Assembly: GCF_003363135.1 (NCBI RefSeq)
Contig: NZ_QRBB01000001.1
Location: forward strand, 496,001-560,000
Reading direction: 5' to 3'
Source of the DNA: Alteriqipengyuania lutimaris
GTDB taxonomy: Bacteria > Pseudomonadota > Alphaproteobacteria > Sphingomonadales > Sphingomonadaceae
Length of the DNA stretch: 64,000 nucleotides
The position numbers and the translations under genes are program-made. The notes below the pieces were generated by a model. It searched no databases and was not told where the DNA came from. It was given only the letters and a program-made list of their open reading frames with translations. Below are positions 41,612 through 50,876 of the stretch, piece after piece (positions within the stretch are counted from its first letter, which is position 1; every line of letters begins with the position of its first letter).

Positions 41612-41944
41612 TCAAGGCCGGTGTGACGGGATCGGTGGCAACATCGCGAAGCCCAGATCGACCGCCAGATCGCGCCAGTCGGCATTTGTCTCGCGAATGA
41701 GATTGATCTTCCATTCGCGCTTCCATTTCTTGATCCTTTTTTCGCGCAGGATCGCTGCGTCCATCGTGGCATGCTGTTCGAACCAGACGAGACGCCTGAC
41801 GCCGTAGTCTTTCGTGAACCCTTCAATCAACCCGTCGCGGTGCTCGGCGATGCGTTTGATCAGGTCCGACGTCGCGCCGACATAGAGCGTGCCGTTGCGG
41901 CGCGAGGCGAGAAGATAGACCGTCGGCTGAAACGCTTCACACAT
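41612..41944 (-). CDS. Small GIY-YIG nuclease-family protein
   Basis: 110 residues. GIY-YIG core: VYLL at 9-12 (GIY-like), LYVGATSDLIKRIAEHR with Tyr21 and Arg31, and the catalytic Glu68 in REKRIKKWKREWKI. The domain fills nearly the whole protein, as in YhbQ-type stand-alone members whose function is not settled. Basic C-terminal helix RIKKWKREWK could contact DNA. Bounded by identical 31-bp inverted repeats; this context suggests a role in moving or maintaining the repeats. Confidence 0.85.
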   Translation of the reverse strand: MCEAFQPTVYLLASRRNGTLYVGATSDLIKRIAEHRDGLIEGFTKDYGVRRLVWFEQHATMDAAILREKRIKKWKREWKINLIRETNADWRDLAVDLGFAMLPPIPSHRP

Positions 41945-41959
41945 AGGCTCGTCCGGAGT

Positions 41960-41990
41960 TGGGTTCCTGCCTGCGCAGGAATGACGAGCA
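41960..41990. repeat. 31-bp inverted repeat, right copy (REP-like)
   Basis: Exact reverse complement of 41571-41601. It lies 15 bases before the start codon of the GIY-YIG gene. Confidence 0.9.
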
Positions 41991-42117
41991 AATTGCGAAG
42001 CGCAAAGAAAAAGCGCCTACCCGGGTGGGCGGCGCTTCCTCTTTTCAAACGGCTTCGATCAATCAGGCGGGAAGCGCCCCGGATCGCGGTCCGGGGCAGG
42101 CTTCCGCCCGACCTGCT

Positions 42118-42477
42118 TTACGCAGGCAGGGCGTCCTTCGCCTGCTTGATGATCGCCTTGAAGGCCGCTTCCTCGTTCATGGCGAGGTCGGCCATCACCT
42201 TGCGGTCGAGTTCGATGCCGGCCAGCTTGGTGCCGTGCATGAACTGCGAATAGGTCAGGCCTTCCTGGCGGACCGCAGCGTTGATGCGCTGGATCCACAG
42301 GGCGCGGAAGCTGCGCTTCTTAACCTTGCGGTCGCGATAGGCGTACTGGCCGGCCTTTTCGACCGCCTGGCGCGCGACGCGAATCGTGTTCTTGCGGCGA
42401 CCGCGATAGCCCTTGGCCTGGTCGAGCAGCCGCTTGTGCTTCTGGCGCGTGGTGACGCCGCGTTTGATGCGAGGCAT
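42118..42477 (-). CDS. rplT: 50S ribosomal protein L20
   Basis: 119 residues. [51 protein letters not shown] is the conserved basic N-terminal helix region. Essential for early 50S assembly and, in other bacteria, an autoregulator of rpmI-rplT. Follows rpmI with a small hairpin between. Confidence 0.97.
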   Translation of the reverse strand: MPRIKRGVTTRQKHKRLLDQAKGYRGRRKNTIRVARQAVEKAGQYAYRDRKVKKRSFRALWIQRINAAVRQEGLTYSQFMHGTKLAGIELDRKVMADLAMNEEAAFKAIIKQAKDALPA

Positions 42478-42509
42478 TTCGTATATCCTTTCGAAAAAGT
42501 CAGGTGTCG

Positions 42510-42527
42510 CGAGAGACGTGTCTCTCG
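42510..42527 (-). other. Intercistronic hairpin between rpmI and rplT
   Basis: CGAGAGAC-GT-GTCTCTCG is a perfect 8-bp stem in the 55-base gap. It may be a processing or L20-related regulatory structure. Confidence 0.4.
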
Positions 42528-42532
42528 AGCGA

Positions 42533-42736
42533 TCACTTCAGCCCGTAGGGCGCCCACTTCTTGATGTGGTCGACATCCTGCTTGGCAAGCAGGTCGGTGC
42601 CACGGTGCTGGCGGATATACTTCGCATTGTGGCTGATCAGGCGGTGCCGCTTGCCGACGGCGCCGTGCTTGACCTTGCCGGTCGCGGTGAACTTGAAGCG
42701 CTTCTTCACACCGCTCTTGGTCTTGAGCTTGGGCAT
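42533..42736 (-). CDS. rpmI: 50S ribosomal protein L35
   Basis: 67 residues from the ATG at 42736, preceded by GGAG. The typical [24 protein letters not shown] start and [17 protein letters not shown] segment are present. First of the rpmI-rplT-pheS-pheT run; infC, often upstream, is absent here. Confidence 0.97.
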   Translation of the reverse strand: MPKLKTKSGVKKRFKFTATGKVKHGAVGKRHRLISHNAKYIRQHRGTDLLAKQDVDHIKKWAPYGLK

Positions 42737-42878
42737 TTTCATCTCCTTTACAGAGACACGTCCGAACCAGCCCTGGCAGCCCTTACAGCCAGGCCGGTGG
42801 TGAAATACGTGTCGGTGAAGCGCGCCACATAGCGCTTTTGCGCGCGTTTGCAAGCGATTCGCGTAGGCGGCCCGCAGC

Positions 42879-43613
42879 TCAGAAGTGGGCGAGGTAGCCG
42901 CCGTCCACTGCCAGCACCTGCCCGGTGATGTAGCCCGCGTCGGGCGAGGCAAGGAAGGCGACCGCGCCTGCGATCTCTTCGGGCCTGCCCCACCGGCCGA
43001 GCGATGTACGGCGTTTCAGATGCGCGGCGATCTCCTCGTCTGCGACCATCTGCGCATTGGTCTCGGTCGCGAAATAGCCCGGGGCGACCGCGTTGACGGT
43101 GATGCCGTGCGGGCCCAGTTCTGCCGCCAGCGCACGGGTCAGCGCGTCGAGGCCGCCCTTGCTGGCGGTATAGGCCACGTCGCCGCGTGCGATCTGGCCC
43201 GCGATCGAGCTGACGTTGACGATTCGCCCCCAGCCGCGCTCGATCATCCCCGGCGCCACGCGGCGCGCAAGGTCGAACGGCGCGGCGAGGTTGGTTTCGA
43301 GCATCGCGGAGAACGCCTCGCGCCGCAGGTCGGCGAGCGCGCGGCGGTCGCGCATCCCGGCATTGTTGACGAGGATGTCGATCGCGCCCGCCTCGCTCAG
43401 CGCGGCCTCGCAGGCGCGCGAATCGTCGAGGTCGAAGACGAGCGCCTCCGTCCCGCCACCGACGTCGCGCAGCGCCGCCTCATCGCGACCCGATACGAAC
43501 ACCCGTGCGCCGTTCTCGGCCAGCCGCAGGGCGATGGCCTTGCCCAGACCGCGCGCGCCGCCGGTGACCAGCGCGCTCTTGCCGGTCAGATCGAGATGTC
43601 CCCCCGCACTCAT
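42879..43613 (-). CDS. SDR-family oxidoreductase (FabG-like)
   Basis: 244 residues. NAD(P)-binding [17 protein letters not shown], catalytic Ser in VNVSSIAGQ and [19 protein letters not shown]. The C-terminal [29 protein letters not shown] is the common glucose-dehydrogenase/FabG-type ending. The substrate is unknown. Two bases separate it from the upstream SDR, so the pair is an operon. Confidence 0.83.
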   Translation of the reverse strand: MSAGGHLDLTGKSALVTGGARGLGKAIALRLAENGARVFVSGRDEAALRDVGGGTEALVFDLDDSRACEAALSEAGAIDILVNNAGMRDRRALADLRREAFSAMLETNLAAPFDLARRVAPGMIERGWGRIVNVSSIAGQIARGDVAYTASKGGLDALTRALAAELGPHGITVNAVAPGYFATETNAQMVADEEIAAHLKRRTSLGRWGRPEEIAGAVAFLASPDAGYITGQVLAVDGGYLAHF

Positions 43614-43615
43614 GG

Positions 43616-44374
43616 TCAGTGCTCGTAGATCATCTTTCGCGTCATGCCACCATCGACGTTGATCGCCTCGCCGGTGACGAAGTGCGATCCGATCAGCCAG
43701 TCGACCGTGGCGACGATATCGGCTGGCCGCCCGACGCGCCCGGCCGGGTGCTGTGCCTTGTCCTTATCGCGGTGTTCGACCTTCTCGCGCGCCCCTTCCT
43801 TCTGCCAGTTGCGCGTCTCGATCCAGCCGGGGCGGATCGCGTTCACGCGGATATCGGGGCCGAGCGAGACGGCCAGCGCATGGGTCAGCGCGTCGAGCCC
43901 GCCCTTGGCGGCGGCATAGCCGAAGCACTCGGGCTCGCTCATCACCGCGCGGGTTGAGGAGATGTTGACGATGCAGCCCGATTCTCCGCGCCGCAGCAGG
44001 GGAAGGCAAGCGCGGCTGCACAGGAAGGCGGCGGTCAGGCTGGCGTCGATCCAGCTCTGGAAATCGGCGAGCGAGAGATCTTCGAGCGGGCCGGAATATG
44101 GATCCGCGATCCCCGCATTGTTGACGAGGCAGGTCAGCGGCGCCCCGTCGAGCCATTCGGACATGCGATCCGCACAGGCGATCACGTCCGCCTCGCGCCC
44201 CGCGTCGCCCGCGACCAGCAGGAGGTCGCCGTCGAGCCCGTCGCGCAGCTCGTCCAGCGCTTCCGCATCCGGGTCGAGCCCGGCGACCCGCCAGCCGAGC
44301 TGGGTGTAGAAGACGGCGAGGGCGCGGCCGATGCCATTGCCGATGCCGGTGATGAACATGGTTTTTTCGGTCAT
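43616..44374 (-). CDS. SDR-family oxidoreductase
   Basis: 252 residues. TGIGNGIGRALA cofactor motif, CLVNNAGIAD, VNISSTRAVMSE and [19 protein letters not shown], and a typical C-terminal GSHFVTGEAINVDGG. It lies immediately upstream of the second SDR and divergent from the rhodopsin gene (96-base gap). A substrate cannot be assigned. Confidence 0.82.
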   Translation of the reverse strand: MTEKTMFITGIGNGIGRALAVFYTQLGWRVAGLDPDAEALDELRDGLDGDLLLVAGDAGREADVIACADRMSEWLDGAPLTCLVNNAGIADPYSGPLEDLSLADFQSWIDASLTAAFLCSRACLPLLRRGESGCIVNISSTRAVMSEPECFGYAAAKGGLDALTHALAVSLGPDIRVNAIRPGWIETRNWQKEGAREKVEHRDKDKAQHPAGRVGRPADIVATVDWLIGSHFVTGEAINVDGGMTRKMIYEH

Positions 44375-44470
44375 GCCGCTTCAATGCAGCAGCGCCGTGC
44401 AAGTGCCGGGAACTCTTCGCAAACCTGCCGCTTTCCCCTTCGGCGGGGGCAAGACGACGAGGTAACGGCG

Positions 44471-45175
44471 ATGTCCGCAATCCAGCTACCGCTCCTGATC
44501 GGGTTCGCCATCATGGCGATCGGATCGATCGCGATCTTCCTCCACGGCCCCAAGGGCCGCGAGTTCCGGCACGATACGCAGTTCCACTCGGTCGTGCCCT
44601 TCATCGCCGCGACCGCCTACCTCGCGATGTTCCTCGGCACGGGCGTGGTCGAGATCGGCGCGACGCAGACCTTCTTCCCGCGCTATGCCGACTGGGCGGT
44701 GACGACGCCGATCCTGCTGGCGGGCCTGATCCTGACCGGGCTGCACGAACATCCGCGCCATTCGACCTTCATCCTGCCCGCGATCATCCTCGACGTGATC
44801 ATGATCGCCACCGGCCTGCTCGCCGCGCTGAGCGAGGGCGATGCGCGCTGGATCTGGTTCGCATGGTCGTGCGCCGCCTTTTTCGGCGTGCTGTTCATCC
44901 TGTGGGGCCCGGTCAAGGCGATCGGCGACAACCTCGGCGGCGGGATCGAGCGCGTCTATCGCCGCAACCTCGTGTTCCTGACCGCAGTGTGGCTGGTCTA
45001 TCCGGTCGTCTTCGCGTTCGGCCCCGAAGGCCTGCAGTCGATCTCGACCGTGGCCAGCGTGTGGATCGTCCTCGCGCTCGATGTGGTCGCCAAGGTGGTC
45101 TACGGCTTCGTCGCGACCGCGCGGTTCAACACCCTGCCGGGTGCGCATGCGAACGAGGCGGGGAGCGCCGGTTAG
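44471..45175 (+). CDS. Microbial rhodopsin, DTG-type (probable light-driven proton pump)
   Basis: 234 residues, seven helices. Helix C reads RYADWAVTTPILLAG, giving the motif Asp74, Thr78, Gly85 at the bacteriorhodopsin 85/89/96 positions. The retinal lysine is Lys208 in LDVVAKVVYG, with counter-ion Asp204 and Arg71. DTG rhodopsins known from sphingomonads and other bacteria pump protons without a carboxylate cytoplasmic donor. GACGAGG lies upstream of the ATG. No retinal-synthesis gene is nearby, so retinal must come from elsewhere in the genome. Confidence 0.9.
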   Translation: MSAIQLPLLIGFAIMAIGSIAIFLHGPKGREFRHDTQFHSVVPFIAATAYLAMFLGTGVVEIGATQTFFPRYADWAVTTPILLAGLILTGLHEHPRHSTFILPAIILDVIMIATGLLAALSEGDARWIWFAWSCAAFFGVLFILWGPVKAIGDNLGGGIERVYRRNLVFLTAVWLVYPVVFAFGPEGLQSISTVASVWIVLALDVVAKVVYGFVATARFNTLPGAHANEAGSAG

Positions 45176-45957
45176 GCCCCCAGCGCTTCCAGCACATCCT
45201 CCAGCCGCGCCGGATCGCCGAGCGCGATGACCGAACCATCGCTCTCGGCATCCAGCGGGTTGCCCTGCCAGTCGGACATGGTCCCGCCCGCGCCTTCGAC
45301 CACCGGTACCAGCGCCGCGTAGTCAAACAGCTTGAGGCCCGATTCGCACACGATATCGAGCTGGCCGCTGGCGAGCAGGCCGTAATTGTAGCAGTCGCCG
45401 CCATAGACGATCATGCCCTGCCGCTTGTTGCCGCCGACCGCGTGGGCCAGCTTCATGTAGGCATCCGCGCCGTGCGCATCGAAATAGTGCGGGCTGCTGG
45501 TAGCGAGCACCGCGGCGTCCAGACTCTTGCACGAACGCGTGCGCACCTCGCGCCCGTTGAGCGTGGTCGGCATGCCGATCCGCCCGACCCACCGCTCGCC
45601 GATGATCGGCTGGTCGATGATGCCGAGCACCGGCCAGCCGTCCTGCAGCAGCGCGATCAGCGTGCCGAAGATCGGCCTCCCGGCGAGGAAGCTGATGGTG
45701 CCGTCGATCGGGTCGAGCACCCATTGCCGGCCCGAGCGCCCCTCGTGCTCAGGATATTCTTCCCCCACGATGCCGTCCTGCGCATATTCGGCCATAAGGA
45801 TCCGCCGCATCGCATCCTCGGCCTCGCGGTCGGCCACCGTCACCGGCGACGCATCGCCCTTGAATTCGGCGCTGGCCTTGCGGAAATGCGGCCGAATCGC
45901 CTCGCGCGCGGCATCGGCCAGCCGGTGGGCGACTGCGAGTTCGTCGTCGAGTTTCAT
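45172..45957 (-). CDS. hisN: Inositol-monophosphatase-family phosphatase, HisN-like
   Basis: 261 residues. Metal site GEEYPEHEG (Glu) and WVLDPIDGT with the two Asp; C-terminal DYAALVPVVEGAGGTMSDWQG. The insertion pattern SPHYF and GGDCYNYGLLASGQLD matches histidinol-phosphatase (HisN) of alphaproteobacteria rather than SuhB. Converges with the rhodopsin gene with a 4-base overlap. Confidence 0.8.
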   Translation of the reverse strand: MKLDDELAVAHRLADAAREAIRPHFRKASAEFKGDASPVTVADREAEDAMRRILMAEYAQDGIVGEEYPEHEGRSGRQWVLDPIDGTISFLAGRPIFGTLIALLQDGWPVLGIIDQPIIGERWVGRIGMPTTLNGREVRTRSCKSLDAAVLATSSPHYFDAHGADAYMKLAHAVGGNKRQGMIVYGGDCYNYGLLASGQLDIVCESGLKLFDYAALVPVVEGAGGTMSDWQGNPLDAESDGSVIALGDPARLEDVLEALGA

Positions 45958-45981
45958 GCGCCCACCTTCATAGAGACGATA

Positions 45982-46917
<936 letters not shown>

Positions 46918-47092
46918 CGGGCGAGCGGTCCTTTGACGAAGGGGAGGGGTCCCCGCAGCGGCTAACCCCCGCGTCACACGAATGCAATCTATCGATGGAG
47001 CGGAATGCCCGACGCCCCGGTGCGAGTCCGCATGTGAATCGGCGAGCGAAAAGTCTTTCCTACTCGCCGCACCGCGTGGCTTATGCTGGCGG

Positions 47093-47689
47093 ATGGGACG
47101 CACAGCCCCGCCCCCTCACCGATGCCGCCGCCGCCCCGGCTGGTTTCGCCCCGTGCCGCTGCGCACGCGGCGCGACGGGTGGAGCGAGGCGCGCCAGTGT
47201 TCTTTCCTCGCCCGGCTCTACCTCACCGGATCGGTCGCCGCCGCGGCGCGCAGCGTCGGGATGAGCCGGGCGAGCGCCTATCGCCTGCGCGCGCGCGCAG
47301 GCGCGGCGTCCTTCGCCGCCGCGTGGGACCGGGTGCTGACGCCGCCCGGCACCGGCCATGTGCAGGCCACGCGCGAGGATGATCGGAAGGTGACACTTCG
47401 CGCGCTGCTCGCGCGGCTGGAGGCGGGGCTGGTCCAGCCGGTGGTCTATCGCGGGCGCACGGTCGCGATCCGCAGAAAGCCCGACAGACCGGCGCTCGTG
47501 CGCCTGCTGCGCCGGACCGCGCCGCGGGCTGCATCGCGGCGGGTGAACGGGCCGGTATTGTTTCGAAAAAGGGGGCGTGGGTGTGTCACGAAGGAGAGCG
47601 CCGCGCGAGCGGCCAGCGGAAGCGCGAATGACGTCCGCGTGGCCAAGAACGAGGAACACACCACCCCACCATCCGTCACCCCGGGCTAG
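47093..47689 (+). CDS. HTH protein resembling GTA g1, with a repeat-derived C-terminus
   Basis: 198 residues from the ATG at 47093; the frame extends upstream to 46982. [43 protein letters not shown] parallels the HTH of the GTA g1 protein at 5507. The basic C-terminal region is Arg-rich. The last ~6 residues and the stop codon (TAG) come from the palindromic repeat at 47674. It may be a DNA-binding protein of the same family. Function unknown. Confidence 0.55.
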   Translation: MGRTAPPPHRCRRRPGWFRPVPLRTRRDGWSEARQCSFLARLYLTGSVAAAARSVGMSRASAYRLRARAGAASFAAAWDRVLTPPGTGHVQATREDDRKVTLRALLARLEAGLVQPVVYRGRTVAIRRKPDRPALVRLLRRTAPRAASRRVNGPVLFRKRGRGCVTKESAARAASGSANDVRVAKNEEHTTPPSVTPG

Positions 47690-47771
47690 ACCCGGGGTCG
47701 GTGCTTCTTGCGAAATGGCGACGGTCCAGGAAGAAGAAAGCACCATCCCGGCTCGGGGGCCGGGATGACGA
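47674..47771. repeat. Long palindromic repeat, copy B (CGTCACCCC...GGGATGACG)
   Basis: 98 bases bounded by CGTCACCCC and GGGATGACG, with internal TCGGTGCTTC pairing with GAAAGCACC. Same family as 37177-37285. It lies between the HTH gene and glpX; its left end supplies the HTH gene's stop. The remaining ~77 bases to the glpX stop hold nothing else visible. Confidence 0.75.
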
Positions 47772-47848
47772 GGTGGCGATGTTCGGCCACCCATTCGGAG
47801 AGCGCGAAGGCCGTCGCTCCAGAGGAACCCGCGGCGCCTCCCCACGTC

Positions 47849-48838
47849 TTACCGCGCGCGGTGCTCGCTCTTGATCCAGCGCACGGTGCCGCTGGAGGAG
47901 CGCATGACCACGCTTTCGGTCGTCATCCGCCCGCCCGGCAGGCGCTTCACGCCGTCGAGCAGCGAGCCCGAGGTCACGCCGGTGGCGGCGAAGATGCAGT
48001 CGCCCTTGGCGAGGTCTTCCAGCTTGTAGATCCGGTCGAGGTCCTCGATCCCCCACTTGGCGGCGCGGGCGCGCTCGTCCTCGTTGCGGAAGACGAGGCG
48101 GCCGTTGAACTGGCCGCCGACGCAGCGCAGGGCGGCTGCGGCGAGCACGCCTTCGGGTGCGCCGCCCTGGCCCATGTACATGTCGATCGTCGTGTTCGGA
48201 TCGGTCGTCGCGATCACGCCGGCCACGTCGCCGTCGCCGATCAGGATGACGCCGCAGCCCAGGGCGCGCAATTCGGCGATCATGCCTTCGTGGCGCGGGC
48301 GGTCGAGCACGCAGACGATGATGTCGCCGGGCTCCACGCCCTTGGCCGCGGCGACCGCCTTCACATTCTCGGTCGGCGATTTGGCGAGGTCGATCACGCC
48401 CTGGGGATAGCCGGGGCCGACCGCGATCTTGTCCATGTAGGTATCGGGCGCGTTCAGCAGGTTGCCCTTTTCCGCCGCGGCCAGCACGGCGAGCGCGTTG
48501 GGCCCGGCCTTGGCGGTGATCGTCGTGCCTTCCAGCGGATCGAGCGCGATGTCGATCTTGGGGCCGGTCCCGGGCGCACCGCCCACCTTCTCACCGATAT
48601 AGAGCATCGGCGCCTCGTCGCGCTCGCCCTCGCCGATCACCACGGTGCCGTCGATATCGAGCTTGTCGAAAGCGCGCCGCATCGCCTCCACCGCGGCGGC
48701 ATCGGCGGCTTTCTCGTCCCCCCGGCCGACCAGCTTCGAGGCCGCGATCGCCGCTTTCTCGGTGACCCGCACCATTTCGAGCACCAGCACGCGATCGAGT
48801 TCGTTTGCGAGCTCGCTGGACTTGCCTGAGGTGTTCAT
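47849..48838 (-). CDS. glpX: Fructose-1,6-bisphosphatase class II
   Basis: 329 residues from the ATG at 48838; the open frame continues far upstream but the family begins MNTSGKSSELANELDRVLVLEMVRVTEKAAIAA. Metal sites GEGERDEAPMLYIGEKVG and DPLEGT are present. It converts FBP to F6P in gluconeogenesis. Divergent from a secreted protein gene. Confidence 0.95.
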   Translation of the reverse strand: MNTSGKSSELANELDRVLVLEMVRVTEKAAIAASKLVGRGDEKAADAAAVEAMRRAFDKLDIDGTVVIGEGERDEAPMLYIGEKVGGAPGTGPKIDIALDPLEGTTITAKAGPNALAVLAAAEKGNLLNAPDTYMDKIAVGPGYPQGVIDLAKSPTENVKAVAAAKGVEPGDIIVCVLDRPRHEGMIAELRALGCGVILIGDGDVAGVIATTDPNTTIDMYMGQGGAPEGVLAAAALRCVGGQFNGRLVFRNEDERARAAKWGIEDLDRIYKLEDLAKGDCIFAATGVTSGSLLDGVKRLPGGRMTTESVVMRSSSGTVRWIKSEHRAR

Positions 48839-48901
48839 AGGTAATTCAGCCCTTCTGGTCTGGTTGGAGGTTTCAGCAGCGCCTAGTCGGGGAGTGGGGC
48901 C

Positions 48902-49492
48902 GTGTCGATAAGGTCGGGGATTTTCGTGCTTGCCCATGCGGCCGTCGCACTCGCGACCCCGGCGGCGGCGCAGGATGGCGAGGACGACGTCGTCGGGCCG
49001 CTCCTCGAACGTTCGCGCGAGGCCTACACCATGCCCGAACCCGAGCCCGAGAGACCCGCCGATTGCGCGGTTTCGCGGGACGACACGATCATCATCGTGT
49101 GCGCCCCGATCGAGGACGATCCGGACCGCTACCGCGTGAGCTCGCGGCTGGAGGATGGCGACGACAGCCACCTGTCGTGGAACGGCGAGGCGCCCGATGT
49201 CTCCGGCCCCGGCATCTTCAAGGGTCCGGCGACCGTCAGCGGCTTGTGCATCATTCCGCCGTGCCCGCCCCCGCCCGTCTACATGATCGACGTGACCGCG
49301 CTGCCCGAGGCGCCGCCGGGTTCGGATGCGGACCGGATCGCACGCGGCCTCTCCCCGCGCGGCAGCCGCTACGACGAGGGTGAGGCGGCACTCGATGCGA
49401 CCGCGCAGCAGGATGGCGAGAGCCCGCCGGACGCACCCACTCCGGACACGCCCACCCCCAACGAGCCCGCCCCTGACGAGCCCGGAGGATGA
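48902..49492 (+). CDS. Secreted hypothetical protein, Pro/Asp-rich tail
   Basis: 196 residues from a GTG at 48902. Signal peptide ends near LATPAAAQ. The mature part has CAVSRDDTIIIVCAP, a motif recurring in small sphingomonad periplasmic proteins, and a tail with PDTPTPNEPAPDEP repeats. No enzyme motif. Ends four bases before the convergent hom gene. Confidence 0.6.
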   Translation: MSIRSGIFVLAHAAVALATPAAAQDGEDDVVGPLLERSREAYTMPEPEPERPADCAVSRDDTIIIVCAPIEDDPDRYRVSSRLEDGDDSHLSWNGEAPDVSGPGIFKGPATVSGLCIIPPCPPPPVYMIDVTALPEAPPGSDADRIARGLSPRGSRYDEGEAALDATAQQDGESPPDAPTPDTPTPNEPAPDEPGG

Positions 49493-49496
49493 GCGC

Positions 49497-50813
49497 TCAG
49501 TTCTGCAGGATCGGCATCGCGAGCGGCGGCTGCACGACGCTGTCGGCACCCTGCAGGCGCATCAGCGCGTCGCGCACGTTGCGCGCGGGTGCCTTGTGCG
49601 TGACGAGCGCGATCATGATCCCCGCCTCTTCGGGATCGACGCTCTCGCCTTCCTGGATCAGGCTCTGGATGCTGACCCGCGCATCGCGCATCGCCGCCGC
49701 CAGCTCGGCCAGCACGCCCGGGCGGTCGGCCACGACGAAGCGGAGGTAGTAGCGCGCCTCGCGCGCACCCGAATCGGCACGCTCGGCGGTGGCGAGCGCG
49801 TCGGCCGCCACGGCGAAGGGATGGCGCGCCTGTCCGCGCGCGAGCGAGACGAGATCGGCGACCACGCCGCTGGCGGTCGCCTCGCGCCCCGCGCCCGCGC
49901 CCTGGATCAGGATCGGGCCGGAGAAGTCGCCCTGCGCGAGCACTGCATTGGTCGGCCCGTCGATCGCGGCGAGCGGGTGATTGGCAGGCAGCAGGCAGGG
50001 CCGCACGCGCTGCAACAGCCGCTCGGGCTCGCCGCCCTGCCGCTCCAGATCGGCCATCGCGACCAGCCGGACGACATAGCCGAGCCGTTCGGCCTGCATG
50101 ATGTCGGCGGCGCGCACCGCGCGAATCCCCTCGACCTCGACGCTGGCGAAATCGGGGCGCACCCCGAAGGCCAGCGCGGCGAGGATCGCGAGCTTGTGCG
50201 CCGCGTCGCCCCCGTCGACGTCGAGCGCGGGATCGGCTTCGGCATAGCCTAGCTGCTGGGCCTCGCGCAGCGTGTCGGCAAAGTCCTCTCCCGAGCGCTC
50301 CATCGCGGACAGGATGTAGTTGCTGGTCCCGTTGAGAATGCCCTCGATCCGGTCGAACCGGTTGCCCGACAGGCCATCGCGCAGTGTCTGGAGGATCGGC
50401 GTGCCCGCGCACACTGCGGCTTCGAACAGCATCGCCGCACCGTTGTCGCCCGCAAGTTGCGCAAGGTCGTAGCCATGCTCCGCGATCATCGCCTTGTTGG
50501 CGGTGACGACCGCGCGCCCGTTACCCAGCGCGGCGCGCGCCAGATCCAGCGCCGGGCCATCCGCGCCGCCGATCGCCTCGACCACGACATCGAGGCCGGG
50601 GAGTGTCGCCAGCTCGACCGGATCGTCGCACCATTGCAGCGCCGACAGGTCCATGCCCCGCTCGCGCGATCGGTCGCGCGCGCTCACCGCGACGACCTCG
50701 ATCCTGCGGCCGCTGCGCGCGGCAAGCAGGTCCCCATGTTCGCTCAGCAGGTGCAGCACGCCCGTGCCCACGGTGCCGAGCCCGGCGATTCCGATCTTCA
50801 ATGCGTCATCCAT
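49497..50813 (-). CDS. hom: Homoserine dehydrogenase
   Basis: 438 residues. NAD(P) site IAGLGTVGTGVLHLL, conserved GILNGTSNYIL and AEADPALDVDGGDAAHKLAILA, and a C-terminal ACT domain YYLRFVVADRPGVLAELAAAM for feedback by threonine. It reduces aspartate semialdehyde to homoserine. Single gene here. Confidence 0.96.
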   Translation of the reverse strand: MDDALKIGIAGLGTVGTGVLHLLSEHGDLLAARSGRRIEVVAVSARDRSRERGMDLSALQWCDDPVELATLPGLDVVVEAIGGADGPALDLARAALGNGRAVVTANKAMIAEHGYDLAQLAGDNGAAMLFEAAVCAGTPILQTLRDGLSGNRFDRIEGILNGTSNYILSAMERSGEDFADTLREAQQLGYAEADPALDVDGGDAAHKLAILAALAFGVRPDFASVEVEGIRAVRAADIMQAERLGYVVRLVAMADLERQGGEPERLLQRVRPCLLPANHPLAAIDGPTNAVLAQGDFSGPILIQGAGAGREATASGVVADLVSLARGQARHPFAVAADALATAERADSGAREARYYLRFVVADRPGVLAELAAAMRDARVSIQSLIQEGESVDPEEAGIMIALVTHKAPARNVRDALMRLQGADSVVQPPLAMPILQN

Positions 50814-50876
50814 GGCCGCACGCGATTAGGGCCGCGAGACGCGTTGGCAAGCCCCCTGCGGCCCCGGACGTGCAGA

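Larger units (their letters stand above)
41571..41990 (-). mobile_element. Compact element: GIY-YIG nuclease gene bounded by perfect 31-bp inverted repeats
   Basis: 420 bases inserted between rplT and pheS. The nuclease ORF (41612-41944) fills it, leaving 10 and 15 bases to the repeats. The perfect identity of the repeats suggests recent insertion or ongoing homogenisation. No target-site duplication is obvious. Confidence 0.6.

Noticed and set aside
42879..44374. The two SDRs as retinal-metabolism genes of the rhodopsin
   Set aside because: They face away from the rhodopsin gene and have only generic SDR features; noted only as a speculative test.
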